Below, in pieces: positions 13,959 through 16,453 of a DNA stretch of 16,453 bases. Positions within the stretch are counted from its first letter, which is position 1, and each line of letters starts with the position of its first letter. The notes under the pieces were generated by a model. That model was not told the DNA's origin. It ran no database searches and worked only from the letters and a program-made list of their open reading frames with translations. Source of the stretch: Lachnospiraceae bacterium (GTDB lineage Bacteria > Bacillota > Clostridia > Lachnospirales > Lachnospiraceae); NCBI GenBank assembly GCA_017475845.1, contig JAFVEU010000043.1, positions 1-16,453 on the forward strand, in the 5' to 3' direction. The translations under genes and the position numbers were made by a program.

Positions 13959-16055
13959 TTACTCATCCTTTTTCTCGATAACGGTCTTGCAATCCTCGTT
14001 GATACACATAAGGCGGCTGCCTTTTTTAACCATGAGCCCCCCGCACTTCGGGCACACCTCCTTTGAAGGTGCGTTCCAGGTCATGAAATCACATTCGGGA
14101 TAACCGATACAGCCATAATAGCGCCTGCCCTTCTTTGTCATCTTCATGACCAGGTCCTTCCCGCATTTCGGGCAGCTGACCCCTGTCTTTTCAAAGAAAG
14201 GAAGGGTGTTCCTGCATTCCGGAAATCCGGGACAGGCTAAGAACTTGCCGTAGGGCCCGTATTTTATCACCATCTTCCTTCCGCAGTTTGAGCAGATCTC
14301 ATCCGACTCCTCGTCTGCTATCTTTATCTCCTCTATCTCTTTTCCGGCCTTTTCAACAGCTACCTTTAAGTCCGGATAAAAATTCTCGATAATGGTCTTC
14401 CATGAGACCTTTCCCTCTTCCACACCGTCCAGAAGAGCCTCAAAATTTGCGGTGAAATTAACGTCCACGATGCCCGGGAAGGCTTCCTTCAGTATATTGT
14501 TCACAGCCCTTCCGGTCTCCGTCACATAGAGATTCTTCTGCTCCTTGGTGACATATCTTCTGGCGATTATGGTGGTAATGGTGGGAGCATAGGTGCTGGG
14601 ACGTCCGATGCCGAGCTCTTCCAGGGTCCGTACCAGACTGGCCTCCGTGTAGTGGGCGGGCGGCTGGGTGAAATGCTGCTTCTCCTCCAGGGATTTAAGC
14701 TTCAATACCGACTTTATGGAAAGATCTGCACTCAGCACATTGCTCTCTTCCTTCTTATCCGTCTGCTCGCTGTATACGGACATAAAGCCCTCAAATACAA
14801 GCTTGGACGCTGAGGACTGGAAGATATATCTGTCTCCGGCCTTCAGCCTTACGCTTACGGTACTGTATTTAGCCGGTGCCATACGGCTGGAAACAAAGCG
14901 CTTCCAGATAAGCTGGTACAGCCTGAACTGATCCCTGCTTAAGGAGTCCTTTACGGACTGGGGCGTCCTTGCGGTCTCTGTGGGCCTTATGGCTTCATGG
15001 GCGTCCTGTATCTTTTTCTCGCTCTTCTTTTCCTTTGCCTTTCCGGCCTCCTCGGGAAGATATTCCTTTCCGTAGGTCTCCTCTATATACTTATCAGCAG
15101 CGGCTGCAGCCTCCTCCGAGATCCTGGTGGAATCCGTCCTTAAATAGGAAATAAGTCCCACGGTGCCCTGGCCCTTCACGTCCACTCCTTCATAGAGCTG
15201 CTGGGCTATCCGCATGGTCTTCTGGGTGGAGAAATTTAACACCGAAGAAGCTTCCTGCTGCAGTGTACTGGTGGTAAAAGGCAGGGGCGACTTCTTCGTC
15301 CTTTCTCCCTTTTTCACCTCCTGTACGCTGAAGGGATTCTTCTCACAGTAAGCCTTTATCTCATCCGCTGTCTTCTTATCCTTTATCTCCGTCTTTCCGG
15401 AAAGATCGCCGTAGAATTTCGCATTTAAGGGAGTCTTCTCCCCCTTCACGTTCAGGGAAGCATCGATGGTCCAGTATTCCGACGGGATAAAAGCGTCTAT
15501 CTCCTCTTCCCTGTCGCAGATTATCCTCAATGCCACAGACTGCACCCTTCCGGCGGAAAGACCTCTCTTGACCTTTGCCCAGAGCAGGGGCGATATCCCG
15601 TATCCCACGATCCTGTCCAGCACTCTTCTTGCCTGCTGTGCATTCACCAGGTTCATATCCAGTTCCCTGGGGGACTTTAAGGAATTCTTTACCGCAGTCT
15701 TTGTTATCTCATTAAAAGTGATCCTGTCAACTTCCTTTTTCCTGTCGGGATCGTCCATCTTCAGGGCCTTGATAAGATGCCATGAGATAGCCTCTCCCTC
15801 CCGGTCAGGGTCAGTTGCCAGATAGATCCTGTCCGCCTTTTTGGCTTCCTTTCTCAGGGACGAGAGCAGCTCTCCCTTTCCCCGGATCGTAATATACTTA
15901 GGCTCGAAATCGTTTTCCACATCCACACCCAGCTGGCTCTTGGGAAGGTCCCTCACGTGCCCCATGGATGCCATGACCTGGAAATTACTGCCCAGAAATT
16001 TTTTTATCGTCTTTACCTTTGCAGGTGACTCAACTATTACCAGATTCTTTGCCAT
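13959..16055 (-). CDS. topA: DNA topoisomerase I (type IA)
   Basis: TopA relaxes negative supercoils by cutting one strand through a tyrosine. The 698-residue protein begins with the Toprim domain (VIVESPAKVKTIKKFLG, 6-22, and the acidic TDPDREGEA at 81-89). Active-site Tyr304 is in LISYLRTDSTR. GLSAGRVQSVALR (165-177) and HYTEASLVRTLEELGIGRPS are other family signatures. Three C4 zinc ribbons close the protein: C588/C591/C608/C614, C628/C631/C649/C655 and C668/C671/C684/C689. Length and domain set are ordinary for Firmicutes. The ATG has only a distant AAAAGG (15 nt), while the MAKNLVIVESPAK start is as expected for the family. It heads the seven-gene cluster. Confidence 0.98.
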   Translation of the reverse strand: MAKNLVIVESPAKVKTIKKFLGSNFQVMASMGHVRDLPKSQLGVDVENDFEPKYITIRGKGELLSSLRKEAKKADRIYLATDPDREGEAISWHLIKALKMDDPDRKKEVDRITFNEITKTAVKNSLKSPRELDMNLVNAQQARRVLDRIVGYGISPLLWAKVKRGLSAGRVQSVALRIICDREEEIDAFIPSEYWTIDASLNVKGEKTPLNAKFYGDLSGKTEIKDKKTADEIKAYCEKNPFSVQEVKKGERTKKSPLPFTTSTLQQEASSVLNFSTQKTMRIAQQLYEGVDVKGQGTVGLISYLRTDSTRISEEAAAAADKYIEETYGKEYLPEEAGKAKEKKSEKKIQDAHEAIRPTETARTPQSVKDSLSRDQFRLYQLIWKRFVSSRMAPAKYSTVSVRLKAGDRYIFQSSASKLVFEGFMSVYSEQTDKKEESNVLSADLSIKSVLKLKSLEEKQHFTQPPAHYTEASLVRTLEELGIGRPSTYAPTITTIIARRYVTKEQKNLYVTETGRAVNNILKEAFPGIVDVNFTANFEALLDGVEEGKVSWKTIIENFYPDLKVAVEKAGKEIEEIKIADEESDEICSNCGRKMVIKYGPYGKFLACPGFPECRNTLPFFEKTGVSCPKCGKDLVMKMTKKGRRYYGCIGYPECDFMTWNAPSKEVCPKCGGLMVKKGSRLMCINEDCKTVIEKKDE

Positions 16056-16147
16056 TTCAGTCGAATGTCGCCTTTTATTCCTGTTTTCTTGATCATACGC
16101 ATATTTCCGGACATCACAATAAATCCGTAAGTATACGAAACGAAAGC

Positions 16148-16176
16148 AATATACACCATTTCTTTTCTATTTGCAA
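16148..16176 (-). promoter_or_regulatory. sigma-A promoter upstream of topA
   Basis: On the minus strand, -35 TTGCAA (16176-16171), a 17-bp spacer and -10 TATATT (16153-16148) precede topA. The expected start near 16141 gives a leader of about 85 nt. The -35 is identical to that of groESL. Confidence 0.7.
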
Positions 16177-16305
16177 CACAGGGCTTTTGAGAAACAGGAT
16201 AAATACACTAATCCTTCCGGCCGGCGTGTTGACTCTATATACAGTGCAAATCCTCTGAACGTCATCTGTTTACCTGCCTGCATCAGGAAATCCTGGTCTC
16301 GTTTT
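16177..16305. other. intergenic DNA without a visible gene
   Basis: Between the topA promoter and the tandem array I see no credible gene, RNA or terminator. There is an 8-bp palindrome CCGGCCGG (16217-16224) and a small CAGGA/TCCTG inverted repeat near 16285. Confidence 0.5.
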
Positions 16306-16453
16306 ACTTGCCCCGGGGGCGATAATGCGGTATAGGCAAGTAAAAAAGAAAGGTCGGCAGTGGGAAGTTACTTGCCCTGAAGGAGAAAACGCTGTTAGGG
16401 CAAGTAAAAAAGAAAGGTCGACAGCGGGAAGTTACTTGCCCCGAGGGCGAAAA
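16306..16453. repeat. tandem array of 64-bp units (continues outside window)
   Basis: Units start at 16306, 16370 and 16434, exactly 64 bp apart; the third is cut by the window end. A 43-bp part (16335-16377 and 16399-16441) differs at only two positions. It begins GGCAAGTAA and ends TTACTTGCC followed by C, so its ends are complementary. The intervening 21-bp parts are diverged but still recognisably related. No open frame is seen in the visible part. Confidence 0.9.

Noticed and set aside
16306..16453. CRISPR-like array (43-bp core with 21-bp spacers)
   Set aside because: The 21-bp parts share more than half of their positions, so they are diverged repeat sequence, not independent spacers. 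The core is longer and the spacer shorter than usual, and no cas gene is present in the window.

Overview
The window looks like chromosomal DNA of a low-to-mid GC Firmicute, most likely a Lachnospiraceae-type gut or rumen Clostridium. The reasons are a CodY regulator, a CIRCE-controlled groESL, a ValS/TopA of clostridial type, a cytosolic GH3 beta-glucosidase with the permuted domain order I remember from Butyrivibrio and Ruminococcus, and an IS1182-type transposase. The genus cannot be fixed from the sequence alone.

Left edge (1-2381): the 3' part of a threonine ammonia-lyase gene (ilvA, plus strand) runs in from outside and converges on groEL. An IS1182-family insertion sequence with an intact 524-residue transposase sits in the convergent intergenic space, in or at a strong hairpin terminator. 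Its exact ends are ambiguous because a 23-bp near-perfect direct repeat and a 16-bp inverted repeat give two different boundaries.

Middle (2382-4460): groES-groEL on the minus strand, with a textbook promoter (TTGCAA, 17 bp, TATTAT), a perfect CIRCE operator just downstream, and two further unexplained signals upstream (an inverted repeat around the -35 and a 20-bp tandem repeat).

Right (4540-16055): seven minus-strand genes in one direction, transcribed topA, codY, valS, a FapA/DUF342 gene, a 48-codon small gene, a zinc-ribbon/TPR membrane protein, and the GH3 beta-glucosidase. topA and codY abut with no gap and most other gaps are under 90 nt, so much of this may be co-transcribed from a good promoter upstream of topA (16148-16176). 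The 136-nt gap after fapA holds four short tandem repeats that can each fold into a mini-hairpin.

Right edge (16306-16453): a tandem array of 64-bp units, each with GGCAAGTAA/TTACTTGCC arms, continues past the end of the window. No gene is visible in 16056-16453. The genes combine core housekeeping (DNA supercoiling, valine charging, nutrient-sensing regulation, protein folding) with less characterised envelope or scaffold proteins. I saw no defence system, CRISPR array, tRNA or rRNA.
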